This document shows positions 42,162 through 52,564 of a stretch of 64,000 bases of DNA, in pieces. A program made the translations under genes and the position numbers. The stretch lies in contig NC_063013.1 of the NCBI RefSeq assembly GCF_020509005.1, positions 3,596,001 to 3,660,000 on the forward strand. Direction: 5' to 3'. Numbering within the stretch: position 1 is the stretch's first letter; every line of letters starts with the position of its first letter. This DNA comes from Fulvia fulva (taxonomy: Eukaryota > Ascomycota > Dothideomycetes > Mycosphaerellales > Mycosphaerellaceae). Under the pieces are notes generated by a model. It did no database searches. It saw only the letters and a list, made by a program, of their open reading frames with translations, and had not been told where the DNA came from.

Positions 42162-45100
42162 TGGATGCGGTTGCAGTGCTTGTTGTGTGCGCGTATTGTA
42201 ATGCTCAACACGACTCTGGAGAGAAAATAAGGCGAAAGCTGTTGACGTTAGAGGTGGGCGCCTGTACTGCCGCCTAACATCCTCTCGAGTTGGCTGACAG
42301 CAACGTGGTAGCAGGTCAAGTCCTGAAGATCGCGGAGGCTAATTGTCCGCCTTGTGCGACTCGTTTCCGTGCGCTTGATGCGCTCTTGGTCTGTACAACT
42401 CTACGAAGGTCTGCTGTGTATTTCCAGATGATTACGGCACCTTTGGCATGCTTTCTGTTGGTGAGATGTCATGGCGCTACCGGAATTCATTAGACGATGC
42501 TCGCTGCCATGCGGCAGGGCACGACCATGACGAGTCCCAGAGTGTGAACCTTTTACGACGCTGTGCAGCCCGGCGCTTATCTACCGATCTTTCCAGCATC
42601 GACTGGACACCCGCGATGTGTGCAAATTGAAACCTTAGGCGAGCTGCGTGAGAGCTCAACTCTGTTGCAACATCACCTTCTTGTGTCAACTTTCGCCCAG
42701 ATTTGAGACGACCACCAGAAGTCTTGCGAATGCGTCATGTGAGCAACCAAAGCACTCGTGTCCGCCGCAAACAGGAACAAGCCAAACACGCAGCACCCCC
42801 GACGGGCATGTGCCTGTACCTGACAGATTCTGCAGCTGCAATGCACATGTGGCTGCGGAGTCTGGGGCAGTGCGTCGCACAGAACAATCGTTGGCTTCAG
42901 CCCTGACAGCTTGTTTGTGCGACTTTCCCAGATCCTGCCAACACGAGAGGTTCCCGTGATGCGTGTTGCCAAAGTGCAAGATGCGGGATGCGTTGGCGGA
43001 TCATGTGGGGTGCAGAGCTGCGCTGTGTGGGTCTGCTTGGCTCTATAATGGTCGTATACGTCTCTGAAGTCAGTAACAAGTCTGGATTATATGGTCATAA
43101 AGTCATTGAGACTGACGATAGTGTATGATGTTCCGTTATCCTCAAGATGAGTCTTCCCTTAGCCATGAAGGCAGACGGAGACGGAGCATGGTCGAGGCTA
43201 CACGTGCGAGATGAAGGACTTCTCGTATTCATTTGTGCTCGCCCCATCTTGAAACGCAGGATTTGCTCATCCTGCTGTCGAGGCGAGCATGGCTCTTGCA
43301 GACTAGCTGTTGGGCTGCCGAAGTTGTTGGCCAAAAGACAAGAAAGCATCGGTTCAGTGTAATTTTCTCATCGAAGAGAGCACCGCACCGATGTTGTGTG
43401 ATCATGCAGATAGCCGTTGAACGATCGCCACTGTGGTTCGAAACGCACAAAGCAGACACATGAGACATTGCTGTAACGCTGTTCCATTATTTGGGCGTCT
43501 CTGGAACAGTCTTCTTGACCTGATGAGTTGGATGACAAGAAAAATGTTGTCATTCCTGTCTTGCAAGTTCATGACATTACTGCCTGGGCCGATGAGGTCG
43601 CCTCGCAGAAGGTGATGCACTTCGTGCACTGAATCGAGGAATCGCCGAGCCGTCTGTCCGCCGTTCTTGCTGTGAAGAAACTGCTGTCACAGTCGTCACG
43701 TTGCGAAGAGAGGAGTCGGGAAGTGTCGTCCACCAACCGAAGCCTCGAGAGTCTGGTCCACAAGGCGAGGTGAGACTGGTGCGGCAGTATGCATGACCTT
43801 AAACCGCGGCGCCTCCTCGCGGGAAGCTGCGACTCTGGGCTTCTCGGCGATGATGAGAGATGTGTGTCGCGAGTTGGAGATCTGATCCGGGATCTCGTCT
43901 CTTGCCTACCATGCCGACGTTCTGGACTTCCGAAAGGTGGTCCTTCCCAGATTGAAACGATCATTGCGTATGTCGGTTGCACAAAAACGAGATTTCACGC
44001 GTGCTCAGAGCCCAGGGAGCTTGCGATCGGAACCCAGGATATGCCAGACGCTGCTGCCGCATCGGATTGTGGTCTCCACAAACCTGCAGCAAATTTGAAA
44101 AATCGTCAGCGTCGGAGGTGTTGAGGAGCAGGAGCAGTCTTGCCGAAGATGATGGAGCAAGTCCTGGCGGACATGTATGCTGCATCCGACCATTCGGCAA
44201 CAGGGCTTAGCCCGCGGGACGCGGGCGGAGCTTCCATGTGCCAAAGCCACCAATCACGAGAGGCTGTTCCTGGCGCGGCGAATACATGTAAGTCGGTCCA
44301 GATTATGCTTTCTGGCAGGCGTTTCGAGGGAGATATCCAGCACTCTGCAGGTAAGCAGCATCTGACTGTACAGTTGTATCACGCAATGGGCTGTAGTACG
44401 TGAGCGGTGGTGGTAGCAGGACTTGAAGTCGAGATAGAGTGTCCATAGACCACATTCCATTGCAATGTTGCCGAGGGAATACGTCAAGCAAGCAAGGAGG
44501 TCTCGCGCAGACTGTGCCCTGATGTTCGCTGCAAACGCTCTTCCTCATCCATCACCACCACAACCACCACCATCACACACACCACACATCACGAGCAGTG
44601 CTTCCGAGCAACGGCTAATGAGTGAAATCTGGCCCGCTGGCCAATTACGAACTGTCGCCCGCTTGGTCTGCGCCTAGGAAGCGCCCTTGCCGCTTTGGGA
44701 CCAGGCGCAGGAGCAGCTGCCTCTGAAACAAACCGACCCAAACGACCCCTGAAGCCGCTAGAGACTAGCTGAAACCCAGTTCCGGCCTGCAATTCCTCTC
44801 AGGCTCGCCGTCTTCGTTCTTTAAGCACCATCCCCTTCACTTTTGCATACTCCGGACCCGAGGTTTCTCACCACAGTCACTCATTGTCAGAGCCGAGCTC
44901 TCAACCCCGTCTTTAAACCGCATCACAAGCGTCGCCAGTCGCACACCACTGTCGCCATCGCCATCAGCAACCTCTGAGAGGACCGCCGCGTAAGTGCCAC
45001 CATGCCACCGCCGTGGAGTCGCAGACACCGAGGGCCCGCACACCTTGCAGAGCCAGAACACCATCACTCTGGACGAAGTGGTGACTACTGCACGTGCAAC

Positions 45101-45276
45101 AAGCAATAAAGCCGCCGCGTTCCCCATTGTCATATGCCCTCCATTGACACCGCATCTGGCTGGACCATTCGCGCATTAACTAACACCCTCTTTCAGCAAT
45201 ATATCTCTCATAGATCCGTGATCTCAAACAAAGGAAACTCCGAATCTTGCACACTCGACCGCTCCATCAAACCAAC
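42162..45276. other. Gene-poor stretch of 3.1 kb
   Basis: Normal base composition and many short overlapping ORFs (60-137 codons) on both strands, none with a family likeness, a convincing start or neighbouring splice sites. CA-rich simple sequence lies near 44546-44595. The last 250 nt are leader-like and precede the CAP gene. I see no supportable gene, repeat or transposon end here. Confidence 0.45.
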
Positions 45277-46185
45277 ATGCGCTCAACACTTGCCATCGCC
45301 GCCTTTGCGGTCGGCGCGCTTGCCGTGCCCTACAACCAGGAGCGAAAGCGTGACGTTGTCACCGCCTGGGACTATGTCACCGCCTACGACGTGGTCACCG
45401 TCACCGCCGGCCAGGAACCAGCTGCAACTCAAGAGAAGCCAAAGCACTACGGCCACCACAACTTCAACACTCCAGTGGCATACACCACTGTGGTCACCAC
45501 TTCATCTCCCGCCCCAGTGAAGAAGCCAAAGGAGCAAGCTCCTCCAGGCTACTCTCCACCAGCCAAGGAGCCAAAGCCATCGGTACCATCTTACGGTGGC
45601 GGATCAACTGACGCAGCACCAACTGACTACGCTGGCAAATGCGTCTACCACCACAACATTCACCGCGCCAACCACTCTGTCGGTTTGCTTGAGTGGGACT
45701 TGGGTCTCGCTTCCATTGCCCAGACCATCGCTGAGAGCTGCGTTTACGCACACAACACGTGAGCGGCCCCGATTGACGTGTTCATTCAGCCTGTACTAAC
45801 AGATTCCAGTGAGGAAGGTGGAGGTGGCTACGGCCAGAACATCGCAGCCGGTGTGGATGCCGCCAACGTTTCTGCCATCATCACCGATCTGTTCTACAAC
45901 GGTGAGGAGCCATACTTTAGCGGCGAGTACGGCCGGGACGACCCAGACATGACCAACTTCGAGCTCTGGGGTCACTTCTCCCAGATCGTCTGGAAGGGCA
46001 CCACCCACGTCGGATGTGCCACGGTCGAATGCCCCAACGGTCTCGCCAACACCGGTGACGGCGTCGAGCCAGTGTTCACCGTCTGCAACTACAAGAACCC
46101 AGGCAACTACGCTGGCGAGTACAGCGCCAACGTACTCAAGCCACTGGGCCACGCCACCGCACACTGGAACACGGGCTCGTCGTAG
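45277..46185 (+). CDS. Secreted CAP/PR-1-like protein (SCP domain)
   Basis: Extracellular protein of the CAP superfamily; characterised fungal members (Pry proteins) bind and export sterols and fatty acids. Two exons, 45277-45758 and 45810-46185, with a 51-nt intron (GTGAGC..TACTAACAG..CCAG) whose removal joins YAHNT to EEGGGGYGQN; 285 aa. Residues 1-17 (MRSTLAIAAFAVGALAV) form a signal peptide, and a KR site at about 24-25 could be cut by a Kex2-type protease. A Pro/Lys/Thr-rich linker to about residue 110 precedes the CAP domain: HHNIHRANHSV, LEWDLGLA, GHFSQIVWKGTTHVGCATVEC and FTVCNYKNPGNYAGEY. Conserved His, Glu and Cys positions are present. Confidence 0.93.
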
Positions 46186-46940
46186 AGCCTTTTTGTCAAA
46201 TACCAGCACGAGAGATTCTTCTGCGGGCTCTTTCGAGTCTCTTTCTTTGCGATAACAGAACTTATGACTGAGTCGGACAAGGGTCTAGGAAAGCGCGAGA
46301 TGCATCACATGGCGTTTTATGAGTGGCAACTGGCCTTTCACTCGTAACGAGTCAATCTGAGTATCATCCAGCCGTCTTTCTGTCCAGCTTGAAGGAACCT
46401 CTGTCTGCATATCGGGGTCGGTCTTTGCATGCATCTGCTGGGCAGATACACAGCGCACAAGACGGTCCATGGCTCACGTGGCTCTTGAACACTTCTGCTT
46501 CTCTCTGTAGATACCTTTTGCGTGGGGCGGTTTGCAGCGACATTCAATTCGTTCACGCCGGAATGAAAATATGGTTCACGACAGATCATAACCTGATTAT
46601 TGCTTCCCCCGTCGCCCGCAATTTCCCAATGCTTGTCTGCCGAACTCTAATGATCGACACGGCTGGCGTTCGTGTTGGTCGTGTTGGTCGTGTTTAAGCG
46701 CGCTAATGTCGATAGCGCACCGCGCATCCCTATAAGAGATCCCCAATTAGTAGAAATGAGATTCTTCCAATGTTGATGCTAACGACAGTGCCGGTAGCCG
46801 TAAAGACGTTGCACGTTGTCGATTGGACGTTGAGGGTGTTGTCTGTTTATCTCACCACGCGACCTTTGCTGCATACACTTTATGGCGACAGACACGTTCC
46901 CTGCCATCGATCACAGGGCAGCAAAGGCAGCGGAAGGTGA
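46186..46940. other. Intergenic
   Basis: 755 nt between the CAP gene and the Tc1-type element. Nothing supportable apart from short random ORFs. Confidence 0.4.
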
Positions 46941-46942
46941 TA

Positions 46943-46974
46943 CAGTCCTGGGCATAGTTTTTTTACAACCCCTG
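46943..46974 (+). repeat. Left terminal inverted repeat of the Tc1-type element
   Basis: 32 nt; pairs with 48157-48186 in reverse complement, with two extra T in the T run. Preceded by TA. Confidence 0.93.
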
Positions 46975-47024
46975 CTCTTTCACCTTTCCTCATTAGGAAG
47001 GATGTATCCACTGCTTGGCGTAGC

Positions 47025-48053
47025 TCACCACCTGGTGTGTCCTTCATTGTTGGCTATTACTGCCTCGCAGCGTTCTCGCATACTCTTGCATATACGTTGT
47101 ATGTCCTCAGGTGTGAGCTTGGCCCATTCAATCTTGATAGCAGCTATTACCTCATCTCGTGTTGTAGGAAAATGAGCACCTACCCTATGCTTAAGAAGAG
47201 CCCATAGATTCTCAATAGGGTTGAGATCTGGTGAATTGGCTGGCCATTCCATAAGGTGTAGGCCCTTGTCCTTGAATAGACTCACCGTTGCCTTCGCCTT
47301 GTGGATTGAGGCGTTGTCTTGCATAACAATGCAGTCCTGCGAGCCTGTTGACACTCGCTGCTTCTCAATTGCGGTGTGGATAAGAGGGACAATCTGGCTG
47401 CGATACACCTCACCGTCGGCAGAGCCCTTCTCGAATATATGGACTTCTATAGGTCCATCTGCAGAGATACAGCCCCATATCATACAGGCTGAGAACTTGC
47501 GGAAGCGTGCTGTAAGACAGTGTTCGTGATAAGCCTCATCTGCCCTGCGTGTCACATAGACCTGTCCGAATATTCCACACCTGAACGAAGCTTCATCTGT
47601 CCAAAGGACCTGAGCCCACTGTTCCACTGTCCATTTAATATGAGCCCTTGCCCATCGAAGCCGTGCCTCCTTGTGTTTTTCAGTCAACAACGGCTTGCGT
47701 GTTGCGACATATCGTGAGAAGCCCTCCTTCTCAAACGCAGCTCTTACTGTCCGGACGTCGCTGAAGATGCCCTCTATCGCGGCAATCTGTTCGTATCGCA
47801 GGCGGCGGCTGTTGGCATCAGTGGTGGCTCGATGGACAAGTCGCTGACGCTTGGAGGTGTTGATTACAGGTAGTGGGCCTCTCTTCTTCGATGTGGAAGG
47901 TGGCACTCTTTCAAGCCGTGAGATTACTGAAGAGACAGAGCCTTTCTTAGTGTGAAGGGCGTCTGCAATCTGCTATAGCGGCCAGTGGGCGTGTTTGTGA
48001 AGAGACCACATCTCGCCCTTCTCGAATTCGGTAAAGACGCGTCCCTTCGGCAT
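47025..48053 (-). pseudogene. DD34E transposase with one nonsense codon
   Basis: The frame from ATG at 48053 (MPKGRVFTEFEKGEMW) to the stop at 47025 is 342 codons plus stop, broken only by TAG at codon 27 (47975-47973), between HWPL and QIADALHTK. CAG to TAG, a C-to-T change, is the simplest explanation. Downstream the protein is whole: a helix-turn-helix region (QIADALHTKKGSVSSVISR), then the catalytic triad in LWTDEASF, VMQDNASIH and NPIENLW. There are 34 residues between the second Asp and the Glu, as in Tc1 elements. Translation restarting downstream could give a protein lacking part of the DNA-binding domain. The copy is probably immobile unless helped in trans. Confidence 0.92.
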
Positions 48054-48156
48054 GGTGGCGATAGATAGCGCGTGTGTGAGTGTGTGGATAATGAGATTGA
48101 AGGTAGCAACACCTTCTGAGATGGACATGGATAGCCGGAAGGGGTTAGCGTAAATA

Positions 48157-48186
48157 CAGGGGTTGTAAAAACTATGCCCAGGACTG
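48157..48186 (-). repeat. Right terminal inverted repeat of the Tc1-type element
   Basis: 30 nt, followed by TA; inverted copy of the left end. Confidence 0.93.
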
Positions 48187-48188
48187 TA

Positions 48189-48627
48189 ACACGGCCGCGC
48201 AGAGCATGGACTGAGGTCGAGCCAAGGTTTTCTTAGAGCTGCACCTTACATGTGTCAAGCTGGAGATCTCTATCACTGCAATGCCCCTCCTCTGACGTGA
48301 TGAGGGCCACAGCAGCAGAACGTGGCCTCAGCCGTCCCAGATTGCTGGAATGCGACTGCGACTGCGACTGCGACTGCGGCGAAGAGTTTTCCATCGACGG
48401 CACAGGTAAGCTTCGATCTAACACCTCACACGTTGAGCGCGGCAGCAGAAATTTCTTCGGTTTGGTGGGCGATTGATGCATGGTATTTGTCGAAACCTCT
48501 TTCCGCGCTTGCCATCGGCACACGGCAAAACACCTCATCTGTTTGCTGCTCCGGCTTGCGTTCGAGAGCCTCACATGGACCTGTAACTCCCAACTTCTTT
48601 CTGCGACAAACAGCCCACTACGCAACG
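48189..48627. other. Promoter region with a short GACTGC repeat
   Basis: 439 nt between the transposon and the DUF255 gene. It contains about five units of GCGACT (48351-48380) and otherwise nothing supportable. Confidence 0.4.
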
Positions 48628-50885
48628 ATGGAGACTGCGCGCGGACCCGATCGAGCTGTCTCGCTCACTAACAGATGCGGCGAGTCGAAGAGCCCATATG
48701 TGCGATCGCATATCGACAATCCGGTATGGCATCAGGCTATGATTTGTCTTCAGTGAAAGCTGACGATATGGCAAAGACCGCATGGCAGCTATGGACACCC
48801 GAGACTTTGGAACTGGCTCGTCAGACAAATCGCCTCATCTTCGTCAGCATAGGCTACTCGGCCTGTCACTGGTGCCATGTAATGGCGCATGAGTCGTTCG
48901 ACGATCCTCGCATTGCACAGCTGCTGAACGAGCACTTCGTTCCCATCAAGATCGACAGAGAAGAAAGACGAGACATTGACCGGCAATACATGGATTTCCT
49001 TCAAGCGACCAGTGGTGGTGGAGGTTGGCCACTGAATGTCTTCGTAACCCCAGATCTTGAACCCATCTTTGGTGGAACATATTGGCCGGGCCCAAAGAGC
49101 GAAAGAGCGCAGATGGGTGGGACCACTTTTGAGCACATCCTGCTCAAGGTCTCGCGTATGTGGAAAGAGCAAGAGGCGAGATTGAGAGCCAGTGGAAAGG
49201 AGATCACCAAGCAGCTCCGCGAGTTTGCGCAAGAAGGACACATTGGAGGTCGTGATGGGAAGGGAGACGACAACGACGGCCTTGAGCTGGACTTGCTGGA
49301 CGATGCATTTCAACACTACAAGAAGCGCTACGATCGCAAGTTTGGCGGCTTTGGTGCTGCGCCAAAGTTTCCTACACCTGTCCACCTTAAACCGCTGCTG
49401 CGTGTAGCTGCGTATCCCAAGGATGTTCGCGAAATTGTTGGAGAGGACGAGTCTATCGAAGCAAGGGCAATGGCTGTCAAGTCGCTCGAGAACATAGCCA
49501 AGGGTGGTATAAAAGATCAGATTGGCCATGGTTTTGCCAGATACTCCGTCACTCGCGACTGGTCGTTGCCACATTTCGAGAAGATGCTCTACGACAATGC
49601 CCAGCTTTTACCAGTGTACCTCGAGGCGTACATGCTTACAAAGTCGCTCCTGTTCCTGGAGACTACTCACGACATCGCCAAGTATCTTACTAGTGCACCA
49701 ATGGCATCGGAACTCGGCGGCATTTGCTCTGCTGAAGACGCAGACTCACTTCCCACCGCCGTTGATCACCACAAGCGAGAGGGCGCATACTATGTTTGGA
49801 CCATGGACGAGTTTAAGAAGATTCTGACTGAGGCAGAGGTTCAGGTCTGTGCCACCTACTGGGGTATGAAGTCGGATGGCAACATCGACACGCAGCACGA
49901 TATACAAGGCGAATTGGTAGGGCAGAACACACTCTGTGTGCAGTACGAGCCAGCCGAACTCGCCAAGGAACTCAACATGTCCGAAGACGACGTGAAGCGC
50001 GTTCTCGCAGATGGCAGACAGAAGCTACTTGCCTACCGGGAAAAGAATCGACCAAGACCAGCGCTCGATGACAAGATTGTGACTTCGTGGAACGGCTTGG
50101 CTGTGGGTGGTCTTGCACGTGCAGGCGCCGCGCTTGATGTGCCTGAGTACATCGCAGCTGCCGAGAAAGCTGTACACTGCATCCGTACACAGCTCTTTGA
50201 CGAGAACGCGAGGACTCTGAGGAGAGTGTACAGAGAAGGTCCAGGCGAAACCCAAGGCTTCGCCGACGATTACGCCTTCCTGATCTCTGGCTTGCTGGAC
50301 CTCTACGAATCGACTTTTGACAGCCAATGGCTCGAGTTCGCAGACATCCTCCAGCAGACTCAGACGAAGCTTTTCTGGGATGCAGAGAAGTTTGGTTTCT
50401 TCTCTACGCCTGCAAATCAGCCCGACATCCTCATTCGCACAAAGGATGCCATGGACAACGCTGAGCCCAGTGTCAACGGTGTCAGTGCCATGAACCTATT
50501 CCGATTAGGCTCGCTACTGAGCGACGAAGACTACGAGAAGATGGGCAAGCGCACAGTCGCTGCCTTTGATGTGGAGATCGGCCAGCACCCAGGCCTCTTC
50601 AGCGGCATCCTTGGCAGCGTCGTTGCCTCGAAGATGGGCATGAAAGGAGTCATGGTTGTTGGCGATGGAGAAGTTGCTGATATTGCACTGCAAAGAGCGC
50701 GCGAACAAGTCAGACCCAACCACACCATTGTCCGCGTTGGTGGTGGCGCGAAGAGCGAATGGCTGCAAAGTCGCAATGGGCTCTTGAAAGCTCTCGACAG
50801 TACGAGAAGAATGGTACAGCTCTGCGATGGTGGTGTTTGTCGCATCTTGAACCTCAAGGAGGTGAAGAGCTTGTTTGATGCGTGA
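48628..50885 (+). CDS. DUF255/YyaL-type protein (SPATA20 homolog), thioredoxin-like plus (alpha/alpha)6 barrel
   Basis: Conserved from bacteria (YyaL) to man (SPATA20); biochemical role unsettled. Exon 1 48628-48723 encodes METARGPDRAVSLTNRCGES..HIDNP; a 53-nt intron (48724-48776, GTATGG..CTGAC..CAAAG) joins it to TAWQLWTPETLELA in exon 2 (48777-50885); 734 aa. The N-terminal thioredoxin-like domain has SACHWCHVM (Cys 62 and 65, a CxxC site) and GGWPLNVFVTPDLEPIFGGT. The rest is the helical barrel (PHFEKMLYDNAQLLPVYLEA, TSWNGLAVGGLARAG, GFADDYAFLISGLLDLYE, NGVSAMNLFRLG). Length and motif order match the family. The short first exon supplies the conserved SPYVRSHIDNP, which the later in-frame Met codons would omit. 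Confidence 0.93.
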
Positions 50886-51748
50886 GGAGAAGCTTGAGGG
50901 AATCGTAATGACATGATATGAACTGATGTGACGGAGAAGATGGAGCAGAGAGTAGACCCGGCATAATAGCAGGAACTGTACAACAGCAATTGCCATCATC
51001 TTCTCCGCCCGCCCTCCCTCTTTCCTGCGCATGTTTCTTCCCAAATCGAATTGACAACACCTCACTCCCGTCTATTTGCTTTTCCACATCCTCTCCATCT
51101 ACGCATCACAACACTCATCACTATCCATCATCCTCAACAATATCACATGCACGTCTCGCATCTACATACCCCGAAGCCTTCCAAACGCCTCCGACTTCAC
51201 GAGATACAGAACCTGAAACACCCATACTAGACTGCTTACCTGCATAAAACCATGCGGCAGTGCATTAGAGTCGGAGTTCGTGGTTGCATCTGGCGTGTCC
51301 CAGAAGCCACAAGGACGGGAACGCCGAGGTCGAAATGAGAATCAAAGATGAAAGCATGTCTTCATCCTGTGGTATGCTGTTTACCATCCCATCACAAACT
51401 CACAATAGGTTTGATCTCTCGCTTGAGCTTACGAGACACAAGAACTGTGGCTTGCGCTTTCTGCGTTCGTGAGTTTCTCCTCACCTGCGTGGCTGCGTCG
51501 CCGAGGTTTTTCATCTCCACCGCCAAGGAACTCTTCTTTGCAGGTGAGCCACGTGCAGACGTTGGGTAGATTGTGTTTGGAACTTGGGAAAAACATGGAG
51601 TGATGGCTTTGTGTGCTCGTGCCGACGGAATTTTCCAGGACTCATGCAGAGTCTCGCCATCGCCGACGTTGCGATTGTGAGGAGTCGATGGGAATGAGGG
51701 AGAGTAGAGCTAGATGGAGTGTTTCGTGTGCAGAAGCGCAGAGATCTA
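50886..51748. other. Intergenic between convergent genes
   Basis: 863 nt between the DUF255 stop and the G-patch stop. Short ORFs only; no repeat or gene recognised. Confidence 0.4.
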
Positions 51749-52504
51749 CTACTGAATGCCGACCTTTGTGTGAGAAAAGCGCATCACTTGCTCGACAGGC
51801 GCAAGCCTACCATCGCGATGCTTTCCGAGCGCAGTCCCCTCTGACCAACCCATCTTTGCCAGCAAACGACGCCCAGGGCTATCGGTACCAATAGGTGCTG
51901 CCTTGGCACCAATTACTTCTCCTTCGCGAACAAGCGCAGCCGCAATACCACTGCTACGACTCTTCGCCTTGGTGACTCTTCCATCCTTTACAGTAGACAT
52001 CCACGTAGGCTGTGCGCTCGCCTGAGGTGTATACTGAGGTCTGTAAGAATCGTAGCGCTCGTGTTGACTTGCCTGAGACCCACATTGAGGTCTGTAAGAA
52101 TCGTAGCGATCATGTTCACTTGCCTGAGACCCATAGTGAGGTCTGTGCGAATCGATGCGATCAAGTCCACTCGCCTCAAACGCATACCCAGGTCTGTACG
52201 GATCGTAGCGATCATGTTCACTCGCGTGGAAAGCATGCTGAGGTCTGTAAGAATCGTAGCGATCATATCCACTCGCTTGGTGTGTGGGTTGCGGTGTATA
52301 ACGGTTCCAAGTGCTCATCTTTGGCACACCGTGATCGTGCAAGTCGCTTCTGGAACTTGCTTGCCACGAAGTGGGAGCAAAGCCCAGATCCCAGCCTGCA
52401 GCCATGTTAGCGCACCGTAGCAAGTAGAATGAATTTCAAGATCCTGACGTACCAGCCTGCGAGCTCGAGCGGTACTGAGCCGAAGGATATGATTGCGCCT
52501 CCAT
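51749..52504 (-). CDS. G-patch domain protein with 17-residue tandem repeats
   Basis: Probable RNA-processing cofactor: G-patch domains bind and activate DEAH helicases. Exon 1 52504-52453 (MEAQSYPSAQYRSSSQA), intron of 57 nt (52396-52452, GTACGT..CTAAC..CTGCAG), exon 2 52395-51749; 232 aa. The middle consists of five 17-residue units of the type ASEHDRYDSYRPQYGSQ (coding 52276-52022). The C-terminal G-patch reads GRRLLAKMGWSEGTALGKHRDGRL, with the conserved glycines and aromatic residue. The start lies 60 nt after the stop of the minus-strand gene upstream and in the same frame: the intervening codons are open (QRGTRVDEWQDDWQDED), so the true N-terminus could be longer or fused. Confidence 0.82.
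52022..52276. repeat. 51-bp coding minisatellite, five units
   Basis: Five diverged 51-bp units within the G-patch gene, encoding Tyr/Arg/Asp/Ser-rich 17-mers. The reading frame is kept. Confidence 0.88.
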
Positions 52505-52564
52505 GTCTTCGTCTTGCCAGTCATCTTGCCACTCATCGACTCGAGTGCCACGCTGAGCACCACT

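Larger units (their letters stand above)
46943..48186 (-). mobile_element. Tc1/mariner-type DNA transposon, 1244 bp
   Basis: Cut-and-paste element. The outer ends are inverted repeats beginning CAGTCCTGGGCATAGTTTTT (46943-46974 and, reversed, 48157-48186), identical except for a two-T length difference in the T run. TA dinucleotides at 46941-46942 and 48187-48188 are the expected target-site duplication. A single transposase frame on the minus strand fills the element. Confidence 0.95.

Noticed and set aside
43569..43982. 137-codon minus-strand ORF in the gene-poor stretch
   Set aside because: Arg/Ser-rich random-looking sequence with no domain, and it overlaps other ORFs of equal quality.
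44837..45133. 98-codon ORF antisense to the CAP gene leader
   Set aside because: No homology signal and it lies opposite a typical leader region.
52022..52276. CRISPR-like array
   Set aside because: The repeats are contiguous, without spacers, and lie inside a fungal coding exon.
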